Numbered from the stretch's first letter, positions 46,974-56,169 are shown. The stretch: 64,000 nt of DNA from JAICUF01 sp038250675 (GCA_038250675.1 JBBSCB010000013.1:10871-74870), one strand, 5' to 3'. Numbers and translations: made by a program. The notes: generated from the letters alone by a model not told the origin.

Positions 46974-48195
46974 TCTGGTGGCATGGCTGCTCACCTACGC
47001 CGTTCACAGCACGCTGCTGCTGGGGGGCGTCTGGTTCCTCATCCGCCGGCGGGCGCTCCGGTCCCATCAGCTTCAGGACACCTTCTGGAAGGCGGCGCTC
47101 ATTGGCGGCCTCGTGACGGCCACGGTGCAGATGTCGTTTGCGATCCGGCCGGCCGGAAGCATCGCACTCGACCGGGCCGCCGTCGTCACGCTGCCGACCA
47201 CCAGCGCCGGAATCGCGGTGGGTGACGCGCCCGCGCCGGCATCGTCTGCTGCCGATCTTCCGCTCACGATTCCGACCACGGCATCCCCGGCAACGTCGGC
47301 TGCCGTCGCGCCCCAGCGCGCCCCGGCGGACCTGCCGACGCAGCCCGCTGGCTCGGCACCGGCATCGTTCGCCCTGGCGGCATGGGGGCTGCTGGCGCTC
47401 CTGGCCGTGGCGCATCTCGCCACCGCGCACATCCGTCTATCCCGCCGCCTCGGCCGCCGGGCACCGGTCGCCGATCCATCGCTGATGGCGCAGCTGGACC
47501 TGCTTCGCCGCGCCGCCGGTGTCCGCCGTGCCGTCCGGCTGACCAGCGCCGAGGGCCTGGCCAGTCCGGTGGCGCTGGGTCGCTCCGAGATCTGTCTGCC
47601 GCCCGCGGTCATCACCGATCTGGACGCCGCGCAGCAGCACAGCGTGCTGGCGCACGAGCTCGCCCACCTGGCGCGACTGGATCCGCTCTGGCTCGCCCTG
47701 GGCTGCGTGATTGAGCGGGTGTTTTTCTTCCAGCCGCTCAACCGCATCGCGCGCCGCCGGATGCAGGAGACCGCCGAATACCTGTGTGACGACTGGGCGG
47801 TGGACCGCACCGGCTCCGGCCTCACCATGGCGCGCAGTCTCGTGAAGGTGGCCGAATGGATGCATGGCATTCGCGAACAGCCCGTTCCCCTCTCGGGCAT
47901 GGCGGAAACGCCGTCCCATCTGGTGACCCGGGTGCGCCGGCTGATCGAGAACCGCGAACCCGCGGCGCCGCTGGCAGGTGCCGGCCGCGTTCGCGCTTGT
48001 CGGCGTCACGGCTGCGGCGGTGCCCGGCGTGAGCGCGGTGCGGCAGCAGGTGCCCGTTGCCGCGCAGGCCCCGGCCGACATCGGCGAGACCCGGGTGCGC
48101 CATCTGCGCAGTCCGCTGGTGGGGTCCGTGGTTGTGCCACCAGTGCTTGTGCCGGTGATCGCACCGACGCCAACGCCCGCAGTGGCGGAACTTGA
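46960..48195 (+). CDS. BlaR1-like M56 metallopeptidase, frameshifted near its end
   Basis: 411-aa ORF as it stands; reliable coding to about 47975 (residue 338). Two N-terminal helices, a long Ala/Pro loop, a third helix, then the M56 zinc motif HELAH (residue 232 onward) in VLAHELAHLARLD and the third ligand in ETAEYLCDDWAV. After RVRRLIENREPAAPL the composition turns to Arg/Gly-rich nonsense. In the +1 frame the expected fourth helix (AAFALVGVTAAAVPGV) begins at once and leads to HEAT repeats (next entry), so one base too many near 47971-47977 has split a single M56-HEAT protein. Either true frameshift or sequence error. Confidence 0.8.
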   Translation: MTRADLVAWLLTYAVHSTLLLGGVWFLIRRRALRSHQLQDTFWKAALIGGLVTATVQMSFAIRPAGSIALDRAAVVTLPTTSAGIAVGDAPAPASSAADLPLTIPTTASPATSAAVAPQRAPADLPTQPAGSAPASFALAAWGLLALLAVAHLATAHIRLSRRLGRRAPVADPSLMAQLDLLRRAAGVRRAVRLTSAEGLASPVALGRSEICLPPAVITDLDAAQQHSVLAHELAHLARLDPLWLALGCVIERVFFFQPLNRIARRRMQETAEYLCDDWAVDRTGSGLTMARSLVKVAEWMHGIREQPVPLSGMAETPSHLVTRVRRLIENREPAAPLAGAGRVRACRRHGCGGARRERGAAAGARCRAGPGRHRRDPGAPSAQSAGGVRGCATSACAGDRTDANARSGGT

Positions 48196-48988
48196 TGGCA
48201 TGCCGGATCTCGTCGTCGGCTCGTGGCCCACGCTGGCGCCCGCAGCGCTGCGCGGCCTCCGCAGCGATGCGCGGGGTATGGCGCGGGCCGAGATCGCATC
48301 CATGAAGAGCGGCAGTACACGGCAGGATACCGCCGAGAGCGGGCGCCAGATCGCGGCGCTGGTCGGCGCGCTGGGCGATGCCGACGTCGAAGTCCGGCGG
48401 GTGGCGGCGCACTCGCTGGGCCAGCTGGAAGATCGGCGCGCGGTGCCGGGCCTGATCACCGCGCTGCACGACAGCGACGCCGACGTTCGCCGGCAGGCCG
48501 CGTGGTCGCTGGGCCAGCTGGAGGACCGGCGCGCCGTGGCACCGCTGGGCGCCGCATTGACCGATGCGGACCCGCAGCTGCGCCAGACCGCCGCCTGGGC
48601 ACTGGGCCAGCTCGAGGATCCGTCCGCGGCGCCGGCCCTGGCGGCCGCACTGAAGGACGGGGACGTTGAGGTGCGCCGCAAGGCGGCGTGGGCGCTGGGT
48701 CAGCTCGAGCTGCACGTGGCACCGCAGGCGCTGGTCGATGCGCTGACCGACCGCGACGCGGATGTGCGTCGCACCGCCGGATGGGCTCTTAGCCAGATGG
48801 AGGACCCCCGCGCGGTGCCGGCGCTCCGCGCGATGCTGGCCGACTCCGATGCCGGGGCGCGCCGCAACGCCATCAATGCGCTCTCCCAGATTCGTGATTC
48901 CAGCGCAATGCAGGCGCTGATCGGTGCGATGCAGTCCAAGGATGCGGAAGTACGCCGTGCGGCAGCCCGCGCGCTCGGCGAGCGCTGA
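47978..48988 (+). CDS. C-terminal membrane helix and HEAT-repeat sensor part of the M56 protein
   Basis: 336-aa open frame beginning with a hydrophobic helix (FALVGVTAAAVPGVSA), a linker to about residue 125, then six to seven repeats of 31 residues with the core LxDxDxEVRRxAAxxLGQLED, the PBS-lyase/HEAT type. Downstream the frame ends in VRRAAARALGER. If translated alone from GTG 47978 it would be an exported HEAT protein; if the frameshift is repaired it is the extracytoplasmic sensor of BlaR1-like M56. The second is more likely. The two share the same operon. Confidence 0.7.
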   Translation: MPAAFALVGVTAAAVPGVSAVRQQVPVAAQAPADIGETRVRHLRSPLVGSVVVPPVLVPVIAPTPTPAVAELDGMPDLVVGSWPTLAPAALRGLRSDARGMARAEIASMKSGSTRQDTAESGRQIAALVGALGDADVEVRRVAAHSLGQLEDRRAVPGLITALHDSDADVRRQAAWSLGQLEDRRAVAPLGAALTDADPQLRQTAAWALGQLEDPSAAPALAAALKDGDVEVRRKAAWALGQLELHVAPQALVDALTDRDADVRRTAGWALSQMEDPRAVPALRAMLADSDAGARRNAINALSQIRDSSAMQALIGAMQSKDAEVRRAAARALGER

Positions 48989-49006
48989 CCAGCGAGGGAG
49001 TGAGGA

Positions 49007-50395
49007 ATGAAATCCATGACCCGGCTCGGCATTGCCCTCTCCGCGCTCGTCGTTGCCGGCGGTGCCGGCTTCGCAGTGCTGGCCCAGGGCGGACAGCGGA
49101 TCCACATCGTGATCTCGCGCATCCACGTCAATGCGCACGTACACATCACGCCGGCCATCCGGAAGAACGGTCGGCCGGGGCCCGACTCCGCTCAGGTGGC
49201 CACGTTCCTCGCCGGGCTCGGCCGCGCCGATCCGGTCGTCTGCGAGATGGCGGTCGATCAGATCGGCAACTCATGGGGACCATGGGGCGGCGGCAGTCGC
49301 GTCGGCTCGCTCAGCGACGAATCCGGCGCCAACCAGGCCGTCCGCAACAGCTTTGGCGGCAACGTGGCTGATGCGCGGGCCGTGCCCGTGCTGGCCGCGG
49401 TCATGGGTGATCCCAGCCCGTGTGTCCGCCGGGCGGCGGCTCAGCTTCTCGGCCGCAGCGATGCGCCGGTGGCGCTGACGACGCTGCGGGCGGCGCTGGA
49501 CGCCAGCGACGCGCGGGTCCGCGAGACCGCATTCATGGGCGTGGGGTACGCGCAGGATGCGGCCTCGTACGACGCCATCGTGCGGGGGCTTCGCGACCGG
49601 GAGGTTGCCGTGGCACGGATGGCGGCATGGGGCCTGGGCGAGATGCAGGACGAGCGGTCGGTGCCGGCGCTGATCGATGCGCTCCGGAGCCCCGATACCG
49701 GCCTGCGCCGCACCAGCAGTTGGGCGCTGGGTCATATCCAGGATCATCGCGCCGTCGAGCCGCTGATGGAGCTGCTGCGCGACGCCGATGCGGGCGTGAG
49801 GATGACCGCGGTCCATTCGCTGGGCGAGATCCAGGATGCACGGGCCACCTCCAGCATCGTCCCGCTGCTGCAGGACGCTGACGTCACGGTGCGGCTCGAG
49901 GCGGCGCACACGCTGGGCGAGATCCAGGACAAGGCCGCCGTGACGGGCCTGGTGCGGGCGCTGCATGATGCCGACGCCGAAGTACGCCAGCAGGCGGCGC
50001 ACTCACTCGGTGAGATTCAGGATCGGGGCGCGGTGGACGGTCTCGTGGGCGCGCTGCATGACGCCAACGCCGACGTACGCTCGCAGGCGGCGCATTCCCT
50101 GGGAGAAATCCAGGACGCCCGTGCCGGCGAGCCGCTGGCCGCGGCGCTGGCCGACGTCAACGCGGACGTGCGCTCGCAGGCGGCCCATTCCCTGGGCGAG
50201 ATCGGTGATCCATCCACGGTCGCCGCGCTGGCAGCCGCCTCGAAGGACGGCAATACCGAGGTGCGGCGCCAAGTGATCCACGCGCTGGGCCAGATCCAGG
50301 GTGGCGGATCCACCGATGCCCTCGTGGCCGCGATGAAGGATGCGGACCCCGAGATCCGGCGGGAGGCGGCGCGGGCGCTGGGGCAGAAGGACTGA
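49007..50395 (+). CDS. exported HEAT-repeat protein
   Basis: 462-aa protein with a signal peptide (about 28 residues, to VLAQGGQ). A His-rich start (IHIVISRIHVNAHVHI) is followed by a linker with two Gly-rich loops and from about residue 115 by about ten repeats of 31 residues (core LxDADAxVRxQAAHSLGEIQD), several nearly identical, so they arose by recent duplication. The repeats are the same family as in the M56 protein upstream, and it has no enzymatic motif. GAGG precedes ATG 49007. Likely partner or ligand of the M56 sensor. Confidence 0.8.
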   Translation: MKSMTRLGIALSALVVAGGAGFAVLAQGGQRIHIVISRIHVNAHVHITPAIRKNGRPGPDSAQVATFLAGLGRADPVVCEMAVDQIGNSWGPWGGGSRVGSLSDESGANQAVRNSFGGNVADARAVPVLAAVMGDPSPCVRRAAAQLLGRSDAPVALTTLRAALDASDARVRETAFMGVGYAQDAASYDAIVRGLRDREVAVARMAAWGLGEMQDERSVPALIDALRSPDTGLRRTSSWALGHIQDHRAVEPLMELLRDADAGVRMTAVHSLGEIQDARATSSIVPLLQDADVTVRLEAAHTLGEIQDKAAVTGLVRALHDADAEVRQQAAHSLGEIQDRGAVDGLVGALHDANADVRSQAAHSLGEIQDARAGEPLAAALADVNADVRSQAAHSLGEIGDPSTVAALAAASKDGNTEVRRQVIHALGQIQGGGSTDALVAAMKDADPEIRREAARALGQKD

Positions 50396-50468
50396 TCGGT
50401 GATCTGCGTCATCGCCCGGCGGCGCGCCCGGCGCAATGTTGGACGGGTCACCAACAGGCGAGCGAACG

Positions 50469-50945
50469 ATGCGGGAACAGCAGCCAGAGGGGCGAGTACA
50501 GACCGGTCGTGAGAGCGGCCGTGATGGGTACGGTGTGCCGCACGAGCCCGGGGTGGATACCTACGGGCAGGCCCGAGCCGGACAGGGCAACTGGCAGGAC
50601 GAGGGGCCGGCCGGGTTGCCCGAGGCGCCGCCGGCACCGGATGGCCCGCTGGGGCAGGGTAGCGAGCCGATGGCGCGGGGTGCGGACGCCGCGCGTCCGG
50701 ACCAGCTCCCCGGCGGCGTCGGCGGTGCGGCGCGCCCCATCCGCGATGCAGCCGATCGTACGCCGGTCCTCGCGTCGGGGCTCAGCAACTACAGCCGTGA
50801 TTCGCAGTACGGCAATCAGGGTCGCTACGGCACGCCGGCGCAGTACAATGAGGAGCCGATGACCGGCGGCGAGCTGCAGAACGGCGACCATCCGGCGGAC
50901 CGCCCCGCCACCGGCGAGCCGACCACGCCTCATCCCAACGGCTAA
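50469..50945 (+). CDS. disordered hydrophilic protein
   Basis: 158-aa protein without hydrophobic segments, very rich in Gly, Pro, Gln, Asp and Arg (begins MREQQPEGRVQTGRESG). No domain seen; only a repeated YGxxxxY pattern (DSQYGNQGRYGTPAQYNEE). The start ATG 50469 has only a weak ribosome site, but the frame has few other starts. It could be a stress or matrix protein. Its stop lies 4 nt from that of the convergent O-antigen-ligase gene. Confidence 0.5.
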   Translation: MREQQPEGRVQTGRESGRDGYGVPHEPGVDTYGQARAGQGNWQDEGPAGLPEAPPAPDGPLGQGSEPMARGADAARPDQLPGGVGGAARPIRDAADRTPVLASGLSNYSRDSQYGNQGRYGTPAQYNEEPMTGGELQNGDHPADRPATGEPTTPHPNG

Positions 50946-50949
50946 CGCG

Positions 50950-52542
50950 CTATTGGTCCCGTGGTACGCGGACGCCGCATGAGCGGAGCAGTTGCGTCGG
51001 CGCGGGGTGATGGGGAAAGAGGGCGTGTGCGGCCGCAGCGTGGATTCGGACCCGTGAGCAGGGCGCGCGGTCGCCCGGGGCGCCGGCCAGCAGCATGTCC
51101 AGCCGGTAGCTGCCGGGGTCGAGTCGCGCGGCCCAGGTGACGGCGCGGATGCTCTGGCCGGACCCGGCAACCAGCATCGACGCCGCCTGCGCCGCGCTCC
51201 GCACCATCAGCAGCAGCCAGATGATCGTCACGCCAATGCCGAGCAGCCGGCGTCGCGCCACTTCGAGCGCGATGCCGGCCAGTTCGCGCTGCGGCGGCAG
51301 CAGCAACCCCACCAGTGCCCACACGAAGAAGCTCGGCACCGCAAGCAGCAGCACGGCGTCGAATGACCCGACCACCGCTGTCGTCGCGACGGTGGCGACC
51401 AGCGTGATCCCCGCCAGCGCATCGGCCGAGGCCGGCGCTCGGCGGCCCCGTCGCCAGTCCACGAACATCATCACACCCGCCGCACCGAACAGCATCAGCA
51501 GCGCCGGCAGGCCGCGTTCCGAGGCGATCGCCATCCAGTCGCTGCTGGGCCACGGGTTGGTGGGCATGACGTCGCCGTGGTCATACGCGGGGTCGCCCGG
51601 CGTGGTGTACAGCGGATACGCGACTGGCCAGTTGCCCGGTCCCACGCCCAGCAACGGGTGGTCGGCCGCCATCCGCAGCGTATTGCGGTACTGGATGAGG
51701 CGCCCGCGGCCGCTCCCTTCGCGAAAGTTGGCCACACCCACGAGCGATTCCAGGTATGGCGAGTCGGATCGCCAGTCGAGGTCGTTCGGCAGTGTCAGCG
51801 CGCCGGCGACTCCGGCGGCGGCGCCCAGTACCACCAGCGCCACCCGTCCGCGCTGGCGGGCTTCGGCCAACGCACCGCCCAGCCAGAGTCCCTCGACGGT
51901 GAACAGCACCGCGCCGGTCGCGGCGCCCAGCCACGCGGCACGCGAGCGCGAGAGCAAGAGCGCCGCGGCGATGAGTGCCACGCCCACGGCGCCGAGCAGC
52001 GCACGCCCGCGGGAGCGGGTCCCGATGGTCACCAGCATGAGCGTGGGCAGGGCGATCGCCGCGAGATGGGCCATGAAGTTCCGGTTGCCGAAGGTGCCGC
52101 CGGGTGCGCGCGTCGCCGCCATCAGCGGCAGCGCGACACCATACGCCTGGAGCAGTCCCGTCAGTGCACCGATCACCGCCGCGCCGGCCAGCGTCACCAG
52201 CAGCGGCCGCGCCAGACCGGCCCGGGCGATGGCACGGGCAATCCAGAAGATCGTGATACCGGACAGCGTGACGCCAAAGCCGCGAACGGCGAGCCAGTGG
52301 TTCCCGGCGATGACGGCCGCCAGCAGGGACAGGGCGAGATAGGCGAGCAGCAGCAGATCGACGAGGGCGAGCGAGAGCCGCCGGGCATGCCGGAGCGCCA
52401 GGAGGGCGGCGCCGCCGGCCGCCGCGTGCAGCACCAGCTCCTTGGGTACCTGGTGCCGGTCGAGATCGAACAGCGGTGCTGGCAGCGATGCCAGCACGCA
52501 GAGGATCGCTCCGACCTGCAGGACGCGACGGGAGCCCCGCAT
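50950..52542 (-). CDS. O-antigen ligase / Wzy-like membrane protein
   Basis: 530-aa inner-membrane protein with about twelve helices. The large periplasmic loop contains RLIQYRNTLRMAADHPLLGVGPGNWPVAYPLY, where the FEMxxxHPLxGxGPGN pattern marks the O-antigen ligase/polymerase (Wzy_C) superfamily. It probably links or polymerises a lipid-linked glycan. No other glycan-synthesis genes are nearby. The loss or keeping of WaaL function cannot be decided. It is transcribed divergently from the L,D-transpeptidase gene. Confidence 0.78.
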   Translation of the reverse strand: MRGSRRVLQVGAILCVLASLPAPLFDLDRHQVPKELVLHAAAGGAALLALRHARRLSLALVDLLLLAYLALSLLAAVIAGNHWLAVRGFGVTLSGITIFWIARAIARAGLARPLLVTLAGAAVIGALTGLLQAYGVALPLMAATRAPGGTFGNRNFMAHLAAIALPTLMLVTIGTRSRGRALLGAVGVALIAAALLLSRSRAAWLGAATGAVLFTVEGLWLGGALAEARQRGRVALVVLGAAAGVAGALTLPNDLDWRSDSPYLESLVGVANFREGSGRGRLIQYRNTLRMAADHPLLGVGPGNWPVAYPLYTTPGDPAYDHGDVMPTNPWPSSDWMAIASERGLPALLMLFGAAGVMMFVDWRRGRRAPASADALAGITLVATVATTAVVGSFDAVLLLAVPSFFVWALVGLLLPPQRELAGIALEVARRRLLGIGVTIIWLLLMVRSAAQAASMLVAGSGQSIRAVTWAARLDPGSYRLDMLLAGAPGDRAPCSRVRIHAAAAHALFPHHPAPTQLLRSCGVRVPRDQ

Positions 52543-52613
52543 GACTACCGGCGGGTGGGTTCAGACTGGGTGAGCATGGGCATGGCGGAGCAAGATAGCT
52601 GCAATCGCTGACG

Positions 52614-52652
52614 CTCGACATCACGGTCGAGACGATGCATCAACTCTGTTGA
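52614..52652. promoter_or_regulatory. two inverted repeats in divergent intergenic region
   Basis: CTCGAC-ATCACG-GTCGAG (52614-52631) and TCAAC-TCT-GTTGA (52640-52652) are perfect and lie in the 245-bp space between the O-antigen-ligase-like gene and the L,D-transpeptidase gene. They could be operators controlling either gene. No clear promoter hexamers were found with them. Confidence 0.3.
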
Positions 52653-52787
52653 GTCACGCATCGCAATTGTGATTGCCCGCACGGCGCCAGGCACCCGCCA
52701 GGCGCATTTTTGCGTCCTACGTCCCAATGTCCGCCCCCGCGGGGGCGCTGTACGCGGTACCGTCTTCCTCAACCGGTGTGAGAATTC

Positions 52788-54440
52788 ATGCGTCGTGCAC
52801 CGTTTGCCACTCTCGTCATCGTCCTGGCCGGTTGTCACCACTTCGATCAGGAAAAGATGGCCGCGACGCTCCGCGAAACCGTGACCGCGAAGGCGGCGGC
52901 GCCGTACGCGCGCGGCCGGTGGAAGGCGGTGCAGGGCATCTACGCCGAGCGCGACTACGCACCGATCTGGCTCGACCGCGACCGCCCGCGCGAGCGCACG
53001 CGCCAGCTCGTGGACGCGCTGACCCACGCCGACGAGCAGGGACTCCGGATGCGGGAGTACGATCTGCCGGGGCTCAGTGATGCGCTCCAGCAGGCGTATC
53101 GGGACAAGGGACACGGGCTGCAGGAGCTCGCCAACCTCGACTTGCGCCTCACGGCCCTGTTTCTGGATTACGGGAGCGATCTGCTGACCGGGCGGCTGGA
53201 CCCCGCCACGGTGGACACCGGCTGGTACATCAAGCAGCGCCGGAATGTGGCGGACAGTACGCTCCGGCAGGCGATTCAGCAGGACAAATTTGCCGCGATG
53301 GTGGAACCGCTCACGCCGCAGCAGAAGGACTACGGCGAGCTGGTCAAGGTGCTGGGGAAGTACCGCGAGCTGGTGCGGACCGGTGGCTGGCCGGACGTGC
53401 CCGCGGGTCCGCCGCTCAAGCCCGGCGTCGGCGGGCTCCGCGTCGCGGCGCTCCGGACCCGGCTCGCCGCGACCGGCGACATCGGCTCGGCATCGGGCGA
53501 CCAATACGACGATGGCCTGGCGGACGGGGTGCGCCGCTATCAGGCCCGGAACGGGCTCGACACGACGGGCGTGGTGGATGCGGCAACGCGCGCCGCGCTC
53601 AATGTGCCGGTGGAGGCGCGGGTCAGGCAGATCGAGCTCAACCTCGAGCGGTTGCGCTGGCTTCCTACCGATTTCGGCTCGCGGTACGTGCTGGTCAACA
53701 TTCCGGACTACACGCTGCACGCGTACGAGGGCGGGAAGGAAACGCTGACCATGCGGGTCGTGGTGGGGCAGGAGTACGGACACGCCACGCCGGTTTTTGC
53801 CGACACCATGAACCGGGTGGTGTTCCAGCCATACTGGAACGTGCCGCGCAGCATCCTGCTGAGCGAGGTCGTGCCCAAGATGCGCGAGGATCGCAACTAT
53901 CTCGCCGTGCACCACTACGAGGTCGTGCGGGGCAACGCTGACGAGCCGGTGGACCCGCGGTCGATTGACTGGAACGACCTCGATACGACCACGATTGACT
54001 TCCGCGTGCGGCAGCGACCGGGTACCGACAACGCGCTGGGCCGGGTGAAATTCATCTTCCCGAACCAGTTCAACGTCTACATGCACGACACGCCGGCTCG
54101 CACGCTGTTTGGGCGGGATCAGCGGGCGCTGAGCCACGGCTGCGTGCGGCTGGAGCATCCGGACCAGTTTGCGCACTTCGTCTTCGAAGGCGACAGCGCG
54201 TGGCCCGACGAGCGGATTCGCCAGGCGATGACCTCGGACAGCTCGCGGGACGTCACTGTGAAGCGCCCGGTTCCGGTCTACCTTGTCTATCTGACGGCGT
54301 TCATGCGCGATGGCCGGCTCAATTTCCGTAACGACCTCTACGGCACCGATCAGCGGGCGCTGACTCGCCTGGGCACTCCAGAGCCGCGGGCAACGCTCGA
54401 CTCCGCCCGCACGGCGCTCCGCAAGTTCTTCAAGTCGTAG
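52788..54440 (+). CDS. YcbB-like L,D-transpeptidase lipoprotein
   Basis: 550-aa predicted lipoprotein: short signal with lipobox VLAGC (Cys16). Scaffold domain (about 35-200), a peptidoglycan-binding domain (near 215-270, RLAATGDIGSASGDQYDDGL) and a YkuD catalytic domain with the Cys in ALSHGCVRLEHP (Cys452), where the His-x-x-x SHGC motif is complete. Such enzymes make 3-3 crosslinks in murein or attach lipoprotein, and are insensitive to most beta-lactams except carbapenems. It overlaps the convergent cyanophycin-synthetase-like gene by 11 nt. Confidence 0.9.
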   Translation: MRRAPFATLVIVLAGCHHFDQEKMAATLRETVTAKAAAPYARGRWKAVQGIYAERDYAPIWLDRDRPRERTRQLVDALTHADEQGLRMREYDLPGLSDALQQAYRDKGHGLQELANLDLRLTALFLDYGSDLLTGRLDPATVDTGWYIKQRRNVADSTLRQAIQQDKFAAMVEPLTPQQKDYGELVKVLGKYRELVRTGGWPDVPAGPPLKPGVGGLRVAALRTRLAATGDIGSASGDQYDDGLADGVRRYQARNGLDTTGVVDAATRAALNVPVEARVRQIELNLERLRWLPTDFGSRYVLVNIPDYTLHAYEGGKETLTMRVVVGQEYGHATPVFADTMNRVVFQPYWNVPRSILLSEVVPKMREDRNYLAVHHYEVVRGNADEPVDPRSIDWNDLDTTTIDFRVRQRPGTDNALGRVKFIFPNQFNVYMHDTPARTLFGRDQRALSHGCVRLEHPDQFAHFVFEGDSAWPDERIRQAMTSDSSRDVTVKRPVPVYLVYLTAFMRDGRLNFRNDLYGTDQRALTRLGTPEPRATLDSARTALRKFFKS

Positions 54441-56169
54441 CGACCGGCACCGGCTGGCCCGGCCACCAGCCCTGATTGCGCAGCCGCTCCACCTGCGCCA
54501 TGACGCCGGGCCGGTCTTCGTGGGTCAGCATGATCACCAGGTCGCCGGCGCGCGCCCAGGTCAGCGCCGCACCGAGCGCCTCGACCTCTGTCGCCGCCCG
54601 GAGCACCGCGTCCTCCGCCAACCCGAGCTCGCCGAACTCCGCCGCCAGCAACCCGCAGACACTGCCCGGTGCCCGTCCGCGATAGAGGCTGGGCAGTTCC
54701 TTGAGGATGACGAGCTGGGGATCGAGCTGCCACGCGGCGCGAGCCAGTTCTCGAATCGCCTCGTCGCCGCGGTCACCGGCCTGGCCCACGGTCACGGCGC
54801 GCCGGCCCAGCGAAAGCGACTCGACGGCAGGGCGGAGCGCCCGCAGACCATGCGGGTTGTGGCCGTAATCCACGAGCACCCGCACGCCGCCGAGATCGAA
54901 CAGATTGCCGCGTCCCGGATTGTCGTCGGGCGACCCGAACCGGCCCAGCGCCTCGCCGATCATCTCAACCGTAAAGTCGCGAACCGGACCCCGCGCGAGC
55001 GCGGCGGCCGTGGCGATCACGCCAAGCACATTGGAGACGTTGTAGCCGGCGGCACCGCCGAGGGTGGCGGGCACCGCGTCGACCGGGGCGACCGGCACCG
55101 CGCGGCCGCCCTGAGCCAGCATGAATCGGCCATCCTCGACGAAGGCTGCGTCGCCGCCGGCGGCGATGGATGCCGAGACCAGCGGCGCCGCGCGGTCGAT
55201 CGCGAACCAGCTCGCCGACAACACGCCGAGGGCAAACTGGACCAGGCCAGGATCATCGGCGTTGAGCATGACGCGGCCGCCGGGCCGGACCACCCGTGCG
55301 GCGACCAGCTTGACGGAGGCGAGCGTGGCGAGGTCGCCCAAACCGAAGTCGTCCAGGTGATCAGCGGCCACATTGGTGATGAGCGTCGCGTCGGCATGCT
55401 CGACGGCGAGCCCGCGGCGGAGAATGCCGCCGCGAGCCGTCTCCAGAATGGCGATCTCGATGCGGGGGTCCCGCAGCACCAGGCGGGCGCCCATCGGGCC
55501 GGCGTAGTCGCCGCCCGCCAGCACGTCGGGGCCGGCGTGAGCTCCGTCGGTGGTGGTGTGGCCGGGTGTCAGCCCCGCGGCGCGGGCAATGGCGGCAAGC
55601 ATCCGCACACTGGTGGTCTTGCCGTTGGAGCCGGTGACGAGGACGATGGGGACGTCGCTGAGCTCATGCCAGTCCACAGCGGGGACCTCCGGCAGCTCCT
55701 GGCGCGGCCACACCGCCACGCCGCGACCCGATCCGATGGACACGAGATCATCGTCCGCCAGAAAGGTGAGACCGCGCAGACGGGCCGTCTCCCGCAGCGC
55801 GCGGAGCCGGGTATCGTGCTCCCCCACAATCTCCTCACGGAGCCGCGCCGCCGTCGCATCGGCGTCGGGCGCGGCTGCGCCATTGACCGCGGCGTCGGCG
55901 GCGGCCCATGCGGCTTCGTTGATGCTGGTGGCCACGTACAGGCCGTCCACCGGCGCGGAAATGACGAGACTGGCGCCGCCATTGACGATCCGCGCCGCGG
56001 CTTCCTCCCCGCTCCAGCCCACCGCGTCCAGCAGCCGCCGCACCTGGCGGTGCCACTCCGCCACGGTGCGCTCGGGCGCCGCCGTCAGGGCGACATCGAG
56101 TGCGGCACCCGGGCGATCACCCATGAGGTGGGGGCCGGTGAGCCGCCGTGAATCGACGATGTGGGTCAA
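54430..56169 (-). CDS. Mur-ligase-like cyanophycin synthetase paralogue lacking ATP-grasp
   Basis: 579 aa from TTG 56169, which overlaps the cphA stop (TTGA). The N-terminus (THIVDSRRLTGPHLM) resembles the CphA N-domain, and DDDLVSIGSGRG near residue 140 aligns with the CphA block TNSLIQLGHGR that directly precedes the ATP-grasp domain. But only about 30 residues later comes the Mur P-loop VTGSNGKTT (180-186), so the roughly 280-residue ATP-grasp domain is absent. The Mur part is complete with ILETARGGILRRG, ITNVAADHLDDFG, VLVDYGHNPHG and a C-terminal domain. It probably cooperates with, or modifies the product of, CphA. The activity is unknown. Confidence 0.8.
   Translation of the reverse strand: MTHIVDSRRLTGPHLMGDRPGAALDVALTAAPERTVAEWHRQVRRLLDAVGWSGEEAAARIVNGGASLVISAPVDGLYVATSINEAAWAAADAAVNGAAAPDADATAARLREEIVGEHDTRLRALRETARLRGLTFLADDDLVSIGSGRGVAVWPRQELPEVPAVDWHELSDVPIVLVTGSNGKTTSVRMLAAIARAAGLTPGHTTTDGAHAGPDVLAGGDYAGPMGARLVLRDPRIEIAILETARGGILRRGLAVEHADATLITNVAADHLDDFGLGDLATLASVKLVAARVVRPGGRVMLNADDPGLVQFALGVLSASWFAIDRAAPLVSASIAAGGDAAFVEDGRFMLAQGGRAVPVAPVDAVPATLGGAAGYNVSNVLGVIATAAALARGPVRDFTVEMIGEALGRFGSPDDNPGRGNLFDLGGVRVLVDYGHNPHGLRALRPAVESLSLGRRAVTVGQAGDRGDEAIRELARAAWQLDPQLVILKELPSLYRGRAPGSVCGLLAAEFGELGLAEDAVLRAATEVEALGAALTWARAGDLVIMLTHEDRPGVMAQVERLRNQGWWPGQPVPVATT

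Noticed and set aside
48315..50395. CRISPR-like periodic repeats
   Set aside because: The 93-nt period is that of 31-residue HEAT repeats in coding sequence; no short palindromic repeats with unique spacers.
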